64,000 bases of DNA from Liopterus haemorrhoidalis. Lineage: Eukaryota; Arthropoda; Insecta; Coleoptera; Dytiscidae. The first letter of the stretch is position 1; every line of letters begins with the position of its first letter. The stretch covers positions 5,520,501 to 5,584,500 of the forward strand of contig OZ020618.1 in assembly GCA_963971575.1 (NCBI GenBank), written 5' to 3'. Below are positions 21,712-32,544 of this stretch, one piece after another. The position numbers and the translations under genes are program-made. A model generated the notes under the pieces. That model was not told where the DNA came from, did no database searches, and saw nothing but the letters and a program-made list of their open reading frames with translations.

Positions 21712-22612
21712 TGATGTGAAGTGTGAATATTCACACATTTCAGGGTTTCGCAGGTATTTAATAAGTGAAGGCGGTATGCTGAGTGTGTAGGACAATATTT
21801 TGTATGAACGATATTTTTAAAATAATTTATCGTCTGTTAATCATATAATAAGATAATTATTAAATTTACACTCTTAAAAATTAAATACAACATTTGTCAA
21901 AATATAACTAGAATTTTGACAAAATAATTTCAACATAATAAAAATGCAAAAAAAAAAAACAGAAAAAATAAAATTCACTCAGTACTCGAACTCGAAACCC
22001 TTCGTTTACCAGCGAGTTTTAGCTTACGACACCAGTGCTCTAACCAATAACGCCATCGTACGCCTTGCATGTGAGTGTCTTACATTGGTATAACTTTTGT
22101 ACTTTGGGAACCAAAATCCATAAAAAATGCGTTATTTTCCGAAAACATAATCTGATCAAAAATTCCTGTTGTACTATTTCGGTTCACACCAATATACATT
22201 ACTTAGAATTTTTTGAGATTTTTAGTTTAAACCCTCTGGGCTACAGGATGTGGGACAAAAATTTTTTTGCACAATTTTGGCAAAAAACGCATCAAAATAA
22301 TTTATTTTGCAAAAATAAAATTTTGATCGTTAATCCACGTACTAAGGGCTTTCATTTGATACCCTACTCAGAATTTAAAAAAAATATTTTTTTTTTTCGA
22401 TGAGCACATCTTTGTTTATATTTGTAGAGGGATTTGTTTTTTAGATGTTTTAGTATTTTTCCTATGTGCGGGTCAAAGAGTTGTATAAGCATGCCAAATT
22501 TCAACTCTCTAGGTTTAGCCGTTTGGCTACAATTTTTACCGAACAGACAGACAGAGGACAAAATGACGGTATAAGGGTTTTTTGGTCATACCTACAAAAC
22601 CCTAAAAACCAA
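21712..22612 (+). mobile_element. Modular tRNA-like element, copy B
   Basis: A complete copy in family orientation: head GTGTGAATATTCACAC (21720), body, tRNA-like module reversed at 21975-22066, second body (CATAATCTGATCAAAAATTC), GTATAAGCATGCCAAATTTC, a GACAGACAGA tract and the terminal hairpin ending AAAACCCTAAAAA. About 900 bp, non-coding. Confidence 0.75.
21975..22066 (-). repeat. tRNA-like module of modular element B
   Basis: On the minus strand it reads GCGTTATTGGTTAGAGCACT at the box A position and GGGTTTCGAGTTCGAGTACT at the box B position. It is longer than, and dissimilar to, the modules of copies A, C and D. Confidence 0.5.
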
Positions 22613-23230
22613 AATATTGTTTTTTCTCGATTCTATTGGGTTCACGTGTCCTATTTGCTTCCCTCTACGGACACCTATACAGATAAGAATAGTAAACCTT
22701 AAACAAACCCTTCTGGACTTGGAGATAAATACTTTCTTAGCAAATACCGACAAATGAAACATATTCAAGGCAAAGGCAAATGAGACCTGGATGTGGTAAG
22801 AGCCAGGATCCGGGATACAATGGAATAACAAAAAATTGTTTTTTTCGATTACATTTTAGCGAAGTTTCGTTTACAGATGTAACGTGAAGAGATGAATTAC
22901 TGTATTTATTTTATTTCTTTAACAATGTTTGGATATCAGCGTAAAATTACAAGTTGACGGCAACCGACCCATCATTAACGGACAAAACTGCGTGCTACCG
23001 TGCTTCTGTTTCGAGGAAATAATGATACTAATAAAGAAACAAATAAGCATCATTATAGACTAAAATGAAAGGTAACTTCACACCATCTGACTCCAATCCT
23101 GTAGAATAGAGCTGTTTTTTTTGGTAGGGATGGACAGTCGTATGGTCATTCCATTTCCTAGTACGCTAAGGATTTGCTAATCGATATGGTTTAGTAACTG
23201 GAGTAGCTTGGTGGGGTGATATGTCACTAT
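22613..23230. other. Upstream region of gene 2, no recognised gene
   Basis: Mixed sequence. A weakly protein-like stretch near 22720-22830 may be an old LINE fragment, but I cannot support it. The last bases lead into the gene 2 promoter. Confidence 0.3.
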
Positions 23231-23240
23231 GGTTTGTTTG

Positions 23241-23275
23241 TATATATAGCGTCTACAAACCAACAGAAGGTATCA
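23241..23275 (+). promoter_or_regulatory. Gene 2 core promoter (TATA box)
   Basis: TATATATAGC at 23241-23250 lies about 30 bp upstream of a plausible start site (ATCAAAGTG, about 23272) and about 80 bp upstream of the gene 2 ATG. This is the normal arrangement for highly expressed insect cuticle or secretory genes. Predicted from position only. Confidence 0.5.
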
Positions 23276-23322
23276 AAGTGCTCAATTTGGAATATTGAGA
23301 TACACCAGCCCAAAATTAAATC

Positions 23323-23343
23323 ATGGCCGTCATCAAGTGTGCT
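23323..23343 (+). CDS. Gene 2, exon 1: seven-codon start exon
   Basis: The ATG and six further codons (MAVIKCA) are followed by GT at 23344, ending in phase 0. The next exon starts in phase 0 with LLFVAFVAFTTA, so the join gives a continuous signal peptide. A very short first coding exon that splits the signal peptide is the typical structure of insect cuticle-type genes. The donor (GCT|GTAGGT) is moderate in strength. The leader after the TATA box is about 50 bp. Start choice rests on the TATA spacing and the perfect join. Confidence 0.6.
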
Positions 23344-23753
23344 GTAGGTTCTTGTGATTATTTGTGAAGTGATAAAAAAAGTGATAACCATCATTTTGAA
23401 TCATTTTTTTAATGATAAATACTATTTTTCAAACAATCAACACGATTTTGATTTATAAAAAAAATGATAAATATTTAAAAGAAACTCATATATATTTTTG
23501 TTTATATTGATTCCTGATTGATAATGATTCTTATATATTTTTTGTTGATGCTGAAAAGTTATTTAATATAATATATAATACTTAATTTCTAACTGCAATA
23601 AAATTGGCAAAAGTTATTCAAAAATTTTTATATAAAAAATATTGAAAATTCATTTTTTATTAATCAGTTATTTTACATTTTCACGAAGTTGAATTGTCGG
23701 TGTTAAATTATATTATTGAAGCATTATTTTAAATTTTATTGGCTATTAGATTT

Positions 23754-23931
23754 TTTTTTTATTTATTTATTTTTGGTCTTAGCTGCGATGGCCATTAACC
23801 AGGATATCTTTATTTCTTTTTATTATGGATTTTTACAACAAATACAAACATCCATGCCATCACCGGGATTCGAACCTGATTCCCCATGATTAGCAGTCAA
23901 ATGAGCTGACCACTACGCCATAGCGACCGGC
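23754..23931 (-). mobile_element. tRNA-derived SINE 2 with target duplication
   Basis: On the minus strand it starts GCCGGTCGCTATGGCGTAGT, has a box B (GGTTCGAATCCCGG) and ends in an A-rich tail. It is flanked by a 12-bp direct repeat GCTATTAGATTT (23742-23753 and 23932-23943). It lies in intron 1 of gene 2, antisense. Confidence 0.85.
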
Positions 23932-24087
23932 GCTATTAGATTTAATTTTATTCTAATAGATAAATTATAATTTAATTAATTTGATTTTGATTTATAAAAA
24001 ATGAAACAAAAAGATGTTTTTGTCACTAATCACAATTTTTACCTTAAACTAAAATTTTCATAATAATTTTTATTCTTTTTTTTTCAG

Positions 24088-24167
24088 TTGCTGTTTGTTG
24101 CTTTCGTCGCCTTCACTACTGCTGTTCCAGTCCCAGAACCAGAGCCAGGATTCTTGGGAGGACATCA
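24088..24167 (+). CDS. Gene 2, exon 2: signal peptide core and Pro/Glu segment
   Basis: This 80-nt exon lies between a strong acceptor (TTCTTTTTTTTTCAG) and a strong donor (CATCA|GTAAGT). It reads LLFVAFVAFTTAVPVPEPEP then GFLGGH, and ends in phase 2. The hydrophobic run LLFVAFVAFTTA completes a signal peptide with exon 1; cleavage is likely near TTA|VP. The PVPEPEP segment begins the mature protein. Intron 1 (23344-24087) contains a SINE; intron 2 (24168-29140) is nearly 5 kb and full of repeats. Confidence 0.75.
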
Positions 24168-24369
24168 GTAAGTAACCCAATCCTTTCTTGTTTTTTCAGA
24201 ATCAGTCGAGATTGTTTTCTTAATTCATAATGAAACTTTTGGTCTACCTCAAGAAGAATTTTGGGACACACACTCTTTGATCCTACTTTTATGTGTCAAG
24301 TATCTTGTATACCAATACTTATTAGAATGTTGATTATTTGTTTGGCCTTCATGCGTAATACACCAGAAC

Positions 24370-24430
24370 AGTGTTTCTCAACGTAAATCTTACTACGGAC
24401 CGGCAAAAAACATTTTTTTAAGAAAATTTA
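24370..24430. repeat. hAT-like end fragment
   Basis: CAGTGTTTCTCAACGTAAAT followed by ACTACGGACCGGC resembles a hAT terminal sequence. No matching opposite end is visible nearby. Confidence 0.35.
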
Positions 24431-24562
24431 AAAAAAAAATGCGACGAGCAAAAATAGGAAATCCAAAAGTCTAACGAGCAAAAGAACTGCTCGTATTTGG
24501 CCATTTTTCGTGACTCTTTCATCCTAAGGTCCTATGCTTGTGCATCTGTCTTGGTACGGTGT

Positions 24563-25260
24563 TTAAGCCTCTTTTAAAATAATTCCATAATTTAATGCAT
24601 AGCATATCCATAAAAATTTCACAAAGGGTTTCACTGTACTGAACATCTGTTTATAACAGGCCGAACAAAGAGATTACTATTATTTTTATGTTATGGCTGT
24701 GTTATGTGTTTATTATAAACGAGGATTAAAGCTTCGTTTATAATAAATACATACCACAAACATAGCATAAAAATCACACTACTCTCTTTGTTCTGTTTAT
24801 TACAAACAGATGTTCAGAGCAGTAAAACCTTTTGTTAAATCTTCGTTGATCTGCTATACACTACGCAAAAATTCATAAGTGTAAAAATTCATTCTTAGTT
24901 TGGTTCAAAGTTTAGTGTTAAAATTTTCATTTAAAAAAAGTAAAAAGTTCACTATTTTTACCAAACCACCGTACAAATCTTCATTTATTCAGATTTTTAT
25001 GAAATATTGCTTTTTCAGTGTTAAAATTAACACTACTTTAACACTATTTATTTTCTAACCCTATAATTTAACCAGTATGTTCATGGTACACTAAAAGATC
25101 ATTTTTAGTGTACCATGAAGTGCCTTGAAGACTTCTATTTTAGAGTGTACCCTTTTTTACCGTTTTTAAAAAAACAGATGTTTAGAACAATGACATCCCT
25201 TTGTGCCATCCTTATGGATCTGCTATGCATTAAGTTATGGAATCATAAACGAGGCTACTG
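24563..25260. mobile_element. Foldback element with nested inverted repeats
   Basis: Two levels of inversion are visible. Outer arms at about 24565-24655 and 25165-25255 share AATTTAATGCATAGCA and ACATCTGTTT. An inner hairpin centred near 24728 pairs CTGAACATCTGTTTATAACA and GTTTATTATAAACGA with their inverse at 24733-24828. It lies in intron 2 of gene 2. No coding content. Confidence 0.6.
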
Positions 25261-25877
25261 ACTTATTACACAATTATGCCACAGTAAAATTGATAAATTT
25301 GCAAATTTTGGCCGATATCTTTGACACCAATTCTCTAAAAATTGCACAATATCTTATATAATAATTATAAATTTCAGAATTTTGTAAAAATAATCTAATA
25401 TAAAATTCAAATTACTATTAATAAATAATCCACATATCTTCAGTAAAAGTTGTCATGGTATTAGATAACTGCATATAAATTCATACGACTTGTAAAGTGT
25501 TATGTTGACAATTTTTATACAGAAAGTTGGCATTTCTATACGGGCAGAAATTTATTGGTTATCATAAAAAAATTGTTAAATTAGTTAAAAAAGAAAGTAG
25601 CTATAAAGAACCACCCACGTTATATTAAATGGTTTATAGTACACTAGAACAGTGTTTCTTAACTTTTTCTGGCATGGGACCCCCCAAAATTATGTACATA
25701 TTGTCTGCGGCCCCCCTATATATCGTGAATACATATAACGTGATATAACTAAAAACTTAAAATCTTTATTTATTGAAGAAAAAACAAAAAAATACATAGC
25801 AAAGTACATGATTTATTAAAGCATGTTTACAATATTTACCCAAAAATAATAAATAGTAAAAGTATAATTTTAAGATA
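25261..25877. other. Intron 2 of gene 2, mostly featureless
   Basis: A hAT-like end (CAGTGTTTCTTAACTTTTTC with GGGACCCCCC) starts at about 25648, without a recognisable partner. The rest is AT-rich. Confidence 0.35.
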
Positions 25878-26292
25878 CAGTCTGTTCCAAACGGTTAAGC
25901 GGAACTATATTTTGCAATCTAGTTACTTTCATCGTTTAAATCGTGCCTTTCGGCCGTTTTGTTTAAGCTTAGTAAATCATACTTACAATAAACATTTTTT
26001 GGTTAAGGTTAATATCATTTTAAAATGTCATTTTATTTATATTTTGATTTTTTGTGTCATTCTTAATACAAATTTCCCATTTATTTATTTTTTTGTCATT
26101 AAAATATCTAAAAAAAAATATTTAATTTTGACATATGTCATTCGTTTCCATGGTTTCATTGTTGGAATTTTAAATTTTGACATCCCAACGTGAAAAATGA
26201 AATAACCCAAGCAAGGTGACAACCAAGGTCTCGTGACAACCTAAAAGAACTAAATTCCCATTTAGTTCCACTTAACCGTTTGGAACAGACTG
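25878..26292. mobile_element. CAGTCTGTTCCAAACGG MITE, copy 2
   Basis: The same family as at 20136, flanked by TA and in the opposite orientation. About 415 bp, in intron 2 of gene 2. It carries a 93-codon open frame that begins MQSSYFHRLNRAFRPFCLS. Confidence 0.8.
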
Positions 26293-26680
26293 TACAAATG
26301 TATGTTCATAGGTAATTTTCATACAAAATAACTCACATGGTTTAAGCGATTCGTAATGAGCCTTCATACTTAGTTGATCGGTTTGCTTCAACTACTCTGG
26401 CTCATGCAATTAAAGTGGGATTCCCCATAGCTTTTTGGTCAGAACCAGTTTGCCAAAAAGTTGATAGTTCCTAACACTTTGAGATGTAGTGGAAGTTCGT
26501 GTAGCCTTGCAGGTTGTCCATTATGTAGTGGTTGCAAAATTTAGTAGAAAATCATTTATTTTGACAGCCAAAAAATTTTTCTATAACTCTCATTAGCCAA
26601 ATGGATTTTCTGTGCCTCTTATAAACCATCGTTCTATGCGAAGATTGTTCCTAAAAATACAAAGTACATATTTTTGATAA

Positions 26681-26782
<102 letters not shown>

Positions 26783-26829
26783 TTTAGTAAAGCAGGCGGC
26801 AAAGCCGATAATGCTTTACTTTTACAAGT

Positions 26830-28290
26830 AAAGTAATTTATATATTACAGCCAACACATAACTTATGTTTATAATTTTATCTTTTATTACCTGTTGTCAT
26901 CTTCCTCGGCAATTAAATTAATTAAAACATGGATCAATTCCATTTTCTTGTAAATAAAAATGTTTAAATTTAAATACAATTTCGGGAAACGTGACAATCT
27001 GATCCAGTGTCAAACATAACCTCAAATTTAGCGCTATAGCGAGATATATCTGGCTGTACCTTAAAGAAAAATTTTAGGATTTATTTAACGTGAAATGGTG
27101 ACCGTAATTGCACTTCAAGCTAAAGCCTGTGACCTTCACAATTAAAGAGCTTAAATATTTAACTGAAATAACCATAATCGCACCATAATTCAGCGTTACA
27201 TCCTCTGAGTCAGTTTAAATCAAAAATTTCTATTGTTGCGTGCGGTATATCACCTAAATCTATCATTTTCTTTACAACATATTCTGAGAAAGTGAATTAC
27301 GTGTTTGTCCATGTGCCGTGTGGCAGGACACACAGCTGAGCGCGTTTTACAATATCCTGAATCCATAAATTTATTCGTTGTTTTGTTGAAATTCTTACAA
27401 CGCTTACAAGTGAAACGCGTGCTTTGCTTGCGCGCCTTTGAATGTAAATACAATTTAGATCAAAGAATGGTTAAAGTAAAAGATAAAGGGTTCTAAGTGT
27501 TTGTTGCAAACGGGCGACTTATCAAAGAAACGGATTTGCGTCGAATTTAGTATAATCCTAGAAAAGGGCGTTCTTATGAAAATTTGCACACCTGCGGAAT
27601 TTAGGTTCTCACTGAAAAATTTGAAAAACAGGCATTGTTAAACTACGGCTCACGAGATAAATCCAACCCGCTCAGCCATTCCTCTTTTTTTTACTCGATA
27701 GATATTCTTGATATATTATTTTGTACGTCGAATCTTTTGGATGTAACTTTTTTGTCGCTTGGTTTTTTGTTCTTTTTTTACCCTCTAACATTCTCTATCC
27801 TCTAAGAAATTCATACTAATGAATTTTTCGAAAATGATACGAGGTATAAAAATTTTGAGGACGGCTGCGAATTCTTCCTAAAAATGCCTGTAGAACGTGC
27901 AAATTACAAACTTGTATGAATTGAAATAAAAAAGTTATAATCCAAAAAGTAAATCGACCAAAATCAGTTTTTTGCTCGTATCTACTGACCTGTGCACTTT
28001 TCCTGAAAAACAAATACATCAAGTGGCCAACTAATGCGGAACTTTGCCCAAATTTAACCTACTTCGTATCTCTTACGGTTCACAAGATCCCAATAGTTAG
28101 GCTCCAAAAATTGGCTCCCTGTATAGATATCACTTATTTATTAAAAACAAAATCGTAAATATATATGAAAAGTATTATGAAAGGATTCATTTTTCAAAAA
28201 CCGTACGATGTATGGGCCCCGCACTAAGTAAGGCTGGCTCTGGCTGAGACAAGTTTTTGGTCTTTAGTGACTTTAGTTTCTGAAAACGAG
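26830..28290. other. Intron 2 of gene 2, no recognised feature
   Basis: Mixed composition. A GC-richer zone at 27290-27440 has overlapping open frames on both strands but no recognisable protein. I see no splice or repeat signature. Confidence 0.35.
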
Positions 28291-28297
28291 AAACTAT

Positions 28298-28457
28298 CAG
28301 ACCAATTCTGTAACTCAGTTACTATGATTTTAGTAACTAAATTCGTCACTATGAGCAAGGTCAGTTACTATCATGAATGAAAGTCATTATACTTTTTATA
28401 ATATTTTATCTTGTAGTAACGTTACTACACAGTAATTTTTTACAGAATTGATCTGAG
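28298..28457. mobile_element. Small MITE, 160 bp
   Basis: The ends ATCAGACCAATTCTGTAACT and the inverse of TTTTTTACAGAATTGATCTGA form an imperfect inverted repeat of about 28 bp. The inside contains repeated GTTACTA motifs. Confidence 0.5.
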
Positions 28458-28474
28458 TGTCGATTAACTTACTT

Positions 28475-29045
28475 ACTTACTTAATCCTGAAGCCTTTCTA
28501 CCTTGCGGTGTACGTCTAGTTACTTATTTTCTGGTGTCGTTCTTCATACTTCTTTCCATCGTGTTCTGTCCTTTGTATATTTTCTTATCTCCTCCCACTT
28601 TACTCCTCTCTTCGTTGCAGCTTCTTTTGTTTCTTGGTGCCAGGTATTTCTCGGTCTTCCTGGTCTTTCTTCTCTTGCTTCAAAAACTCTTTTTACTATT
28701 TTATCTTCATTCTGTGTATATGTCTCAGCCATCTTAGCTGCCTTTCTTCTATTACAGTTTCCACTGGTTTTGCGTCTAGCTTTTCTCTAAAAACTTCATT
28801 TCTTATTCTGTCCAATTTAGTTTTACCTTCAATTTTCTTAAAAATCTAATTTCGGAACTTCTTATTTTAGACCTGTGCGTCTCTGTAATGGTTCAGGATT
28901 CTGAGGCGTATGTCAAAATCGGTACTGGCACTTTTTTGAAGATCTCTACCTTGATGTTGGTTGGTATTTCTTTTTTAGTTAGGAACGATGCTTTGATGCT
29001 GTTGAACATTCTTCCTGCAACGCCTACTCTTTCCGTATAACTTAC
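28475..29045 (-). pseudogene. LINE 3' end (reverse transcriptase C-terminus), TAAG tail
   Basis: The minus strand encodes a typical non-LTR ORF2 tail: NSIKASFLTKKEIPTNIKVE, VPVPILTYASES followed by TGA where Trp is expected, RFLRKIEGKTKLDRIRNEV, and after a frame break MAETYTQNEDKIVKRVFEA and KDRTRWKEV. It ends in TAAGTAAGTAAG repeats at about 28469-28483. Inserted antisense in intron 2 of gene 2. Confidence 0.65.
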
Positions 29046-29140
29046 TTATATTCCTGAAATATTTAAATTATTGCTCGACACTATCTGTACCGTTCTCATC
29101 TGCGCAATATTGTTAACTAAATATATATATTTGTTTACAG

Positions 29141-29357
29141 TAAGCATGTGGTGATCCATGTACCGTACCATGTCCACACCAAATACGTACATCATCACCA
29201 TACGGTACCGGTACATCACCATCATGACGTACCTTATCCAGTAGTGAAGCACGTACCTTACCCAGTGATCAAGGAGGTACCAATCATCAAAGAGGTACCA
29301 ATCATCAAGGAGGTACCGATACACGTCAGCAAACCACTCCACGGCGGCTGGTGGTAA
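29141..29357 (+). CDS. Gene 2, exon 3: His-rich repeat domain
   Basis: After the acceptor (TTGTTTACAG) the first base completes a His codon, and 71 further codons run to TAA at 29355-29357. The sequence is made of short Val-Pro-Tyr and His repeats: HVPYHVHTKYVHHHHTVPVH, HHHDVPYPVVKHVPYPV, then IIKEVP-type units encoded by 18-bp tandem repeats (29268-29322), and a GGWW end. The complete predicted protein is 105 residues, secreted, about one fifth His, without Cys. Such composition is seen in insect structural, cuticle-associated and metal-binding secreted proteins; the exact role is unknown. Clean open frame and phase agreement across three exons argue for a working gene. Confidence 0.75.
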
Positions 29358-29620
29358 CTCTTCCATACTGTTTAGTACTGAGACTTCCACAGGTAAATAT
29401 TGCCATATAACAATAATGGATAAATTGGAATTGTTCGAATTTTTCTAATTGTTTTTTGTTTCAGTTGCCATTTTGGATTCGTTAATCTTATCCAGTTTGG
29501 GCCTGTGGTTGTCAAAACTTTTTTTTTTTCTGTTATATGTATATAGATTGTTATATTTTTACAATTCTTTTTGTATATTGATCTTTTTAATCCAAATAAT
29601 AAATATTAGTTAATTACGAT
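29358..29620 (+). other. Gene 2, 3' UTR with intron
   Basis: After the stop, a donor (CCACAG|GTAAATATT at 29393) and an acceptor (TTTTTTGTTTCAG ending at 29464) define a 72-bp intron in the 3' UTR. The last exon starts at 29465. It ends just before a rosa-like transposon that begins at 29626. Confidence 0.5.
29598..29603 (+). terminator. Gene 2 poly(A) signal
   Basis: AATAAA lies about 240 bp after the stop codon and about 22 bp before the transposon boundary, which leaves room for a cleavage site at about 29615-29625. The transposon is inserted right at the gene's 3' end. Confidence 0.5.
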
Positions 29621-29727
29621 ACATACAGTGTATTTATTTTTTAATGTAATATGTACTATGTCATTACCATGGATACAGTTTTTGACAGCAATATAAATCG
29701 TATTCATTTTCATTTGGAATATATATA

Positions 29728-30133
29728 CAGTCTGTTCCAAACGGTTAAGCGGAACTAAATGGGAATTTAGTTCTTTTAGGTTGTCACGAGAAGGGACCTT
29801 GCTTGGGTTATTTCATTTTTCACGTTAGAATGTCAAAATTTAAAATTCCAACAATGAAACCATGGAAACGAATGACATATGTCAAAATTCAATATTTTTT
29901 TAGATATTTTAATGACAAAAAAATAAATAAATGGGAAATTTGTATTAAGAATGACACAAAAAATCAAAATATAAAGAAAATGACATTTTAAAATGATATT
30001 AACCTTAACCAAAAAATGTTTATTGTAAGTATGATTTACAAAGCTTAAACAAAACGGCCGACAGGCACGATTTAAACGATGAAAGTAACTAGATTGCAAA
30101 ATCTAGTTCCACTTAACCGTTTGGAACAGACTG
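29728..30133. mobile_element. CAGTCTGTTCCAAACGG MITE, copy 3, inside the rosa-like element
   Basis: Near-perfect copy with TA on each side. Because it interrupts the rosa-like element's left subterminal region, it inserted after that element did. Confidence 0.85.
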
Positions 30134-30189
30134 TACTAGCAAAATCAAAATATTTTATTGAAAATACAAATAAATAAATAAATAAATAA

Positions 30190-31261
30190 CTAATAAAAAC
30201 TTAATGTAAAAAATAAATGTTCAAAAGTTTCTCCGTTTACTTGCATACAAAATATTAAGCGATCATAAAAATGATTCAAAACATTCAGCAATTGCTCTTG
30301 AGGTATATTGTTGGATGCTTGAACAATTTTGTCTTGCAGTTCAGCAACATCCATAAGTTCTCCATTATATACTTTGGCCTTTAAATATCCCCAATAAAAA
30401 AAATCATTGGGTGCCAAATCCGGAGATCTCGCTGGCCAATTCATCGACCCTCCTCTTCCAATCCAGCTATTTGGAAAAGTTCTATGTAAATATTCTTTAA
30501 CTATTCTAGAATAATGGACTTGTGCGCCATCATGTTGAAACCATACTTGTCCATTAATATTCAGGTTTCGCAACGCAGGTAATATTTGGTTTTGCAAAAG
30601 AGCTAGATATTTTGCGGTATTAAGGTTACCGTCAATAAAAAAAGGCCCTATAATATTGGTTCCTATTATCCCTGCCCAAACATTTAATTTTTGCGGCCTT
30701 TGAGTTCGGGAGGAATGAAATAAATGTAAATTTTCTCGACTCCAGTACCTAAAATTTTGTCTGTGCACTTCACCATTTGGAGTAAACGTTGCTTCGTCAG
30801 TAAATAAAATTCTTTGAAGCATTGTTGGGTCGGAATTAATTTTTTCAAACATTTCAAAACAAAAATCCATACGTACTGCTTCCTTTTCTAACAATTCTTG
30901 ATGATTTTGAAATTAGTATGATCGAAACTTTTCTTTTTTTAAGAAGTTAAAAACAGATCCAATACTGACACCAACGGTTTGTGCAATTAATCTTAAAGTA
31001 TTTTGATTGTTTTCTTCCACTTGTAATAATATTTCCAACTGCTTCTCTTTTGTAAGCACGTGGGATGTTTTTCTTTTTTTTATTATGTTTTGACTTAAGA
31101 CATCCTTCGCGATGAAATTTATTAACTAGTCTTGAAATTGTAGAGGGATTTGGTATTGGCCGATCTGGATAAGTTGCACTAAATACAGCAGAAACTTCTC
31201 TTAAACTCATTCGGGAGTTATACCAAGTTACCATCATTATTTTTTCTTCATCTATATACAT
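30190..31261 (-). pseudogene. DD41D transposase, broken
   Basis: The N-terminal part (31261 down to 30947) begins MYIDEEKIMMVTWYNSRMSL and contains a helix-turn-helix (NPSTISRLVNKFHREG) before a frameshift near 31060. One in-frame stop lies near 30915. The catalytic part (30894 down to 30190) is intact: first Asp in LFTDEATF, second in WFQHDGAQVHYS, third in SPDLAPNDFFYWGYLK. Counting residues, 41 separate the second and third Asp, which is the DD41D class of the rosa group. Two lesions make it inactive, but the catalytic half is well preserved. Confidence 0.75.
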
Positions 31262-31456
31262 ATTGATTAATTTTTAAATCAGCAATGAGCAAAAGTATAC
31301 ACACTAATTGTCTATGTTGCAAATGAAAATGAACACGATTTATATTGCTGTCAAAAACTGTATCCATGGTAATGACATTGTACATGTTGCATTAAAAAAT
31401 AAATTCACTGTATATAATTTTAATTCACCTTCCTGAACTCATTGACTACTGACTAT

Positions 31457-32347
31457 ACGAGGTGTGTAAATAAAGTAACCAGACTGATTTTTTTTTTTTA
31501 TATTCGAATAGAATTACAATTCAATATTGTCTCCCTCGAAATCATTTCCTTGGGAAGCCACAGAGCGCTGGAGACGGTTCTTCCAATCCTCATAGCAGTG
31601 CTAAAACTCGGATACTGGAATAGCTTTCAGCTCGTCGGTTACAGACATTTGAATGTTTTCGAGTGTCCCAAAATGGTGTCCCTTGAGGTGATTTTTTAAT
31701 CTTGGGAAGAGGAAAAAGTCACAAGGACTCAAATCAGGTGAATAAGGAGGTTGAGGTGCCACAGGAATGTTTCTACTGGCCAAAAACTCAGTCCTGTGAA
31801 AGGTTTTTGGAACCATTTTTGCGCAGATTTTTCTCATCCCCAATTCATTGGTCAAAATTAGATGAACGGTAGTGTGAGTCAAATTTAACTCTTCCCCGAT
31901 CATTTTGACTGTCAACCGACGATCTGAACGCACAAGATCCCGGATTCTGTCGACATTTTCATCGGTTCTTAAAGATGAAGGCCTTCCGATTCATCTTCAA
32001 TCAACTCTCTTCCTTCTGAAAATGCTTTAAACCACCAAAAAACCTGGGTACTTGACAAAACACTGTCTCCGTAAGCCTTCTGAAGTTTTGCAACAGTTTC
32101 CGTTGCATTATGCCCAAGTCTGAAGCAAAACCTGATAGCAATCCGTTGCTCGAAATGATAGTAACGCACTAGAACAAACTGTTTCACGAAAAAAATCGCT
32201 ACGGACAACAAAATTATTCTAGCGAGTTCAAACTCGTACTGAAGGCGTATCCATTGTTCACCTGCCGCCCCTCCAGTCCCGCATCCCAAATGTTGCCAGA
32301 ACAACGCTATGTTGCCAGTCGGATTGCCACTTAATTTACACACCTCG
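31457..32347 (-). mobile_element. Internally deleted mariner
   Basis: Terminal repeats CGAGGTGTGTAAATAAAGTA and the inverse on the right, with TA at both ends (31455-31456, 32348-32349). The minus strand encodes the N-terminus (EQRIAIRFCFRLGHNATETV, WWFKAFSEGRELIEDE), the middle (RSDRRLTVKMIGEELNL) and the C-terminus (TEFLASRNIPVAPQPPYSPD, LSPCDFFLFPRLKNHLKGHH). The block that should carry the first two catalytic Asp is deleted and the frame is broken, so it cannot transpose alone. The third Asp (SPCD) is kept. A 5' fragment of the same family lies at 6186-6432. Confidence 0.8.
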
Positions 32348-32544
32348 TAAGTTAGTTTATATTTTGGACTTGGTATTTCCAACTTGCAGTTAAATATAAT
32401 AATAATAATAATAAGGGTTTGCATATCGCCAGGATTTAGTACAATATTTTGGTCATCAGTTAGTGTATTAGAGCGTCACTTCTCAATCTTCATTAAGATG
32501 TATTAGTATATTGGTAGTATATTTAGTTTGATTATTAGACAACA

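Larger units (their letters stand above)
29626..31410 (-). mobile_element. rosa-like (DD41D) Tc1/mariner element
   Basis: Long terminal inverted repeats of about 92 bp (29626-29718 and 31320-31410), starting CAGTGTATTTATTTTTTAATG on the left and CAGTGAATTTATTTTTTAAT from the right, are flanked by TA. Transposase fragments lie on the minus strand (30190-31261). A 406-bp MITE (29728-30133) has inserted near the left end. The element abuts the 3' end of gene 2. Confidence 0.8.

Noticed and set aside
27250..27496. Host exon on either strand
   Set aside because: Overlapping open frames on both strands in a GC-richer patch, but no recognisable protein and no splice sites in phase with gene 2.
28503..28790. 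Plus-strand ORF of 95 codons, hydrophobic
   Set aside because: Antisense shadow of a LINE C-terminus on the minus strand.
29046..29390. Minus-strand ORF of 114 codons, Tyr/Trp-rich
   Set aside because: Antisense of the His-rich exon of gene 2; the sense strand has matching splice sites and a signal-peptide exon.
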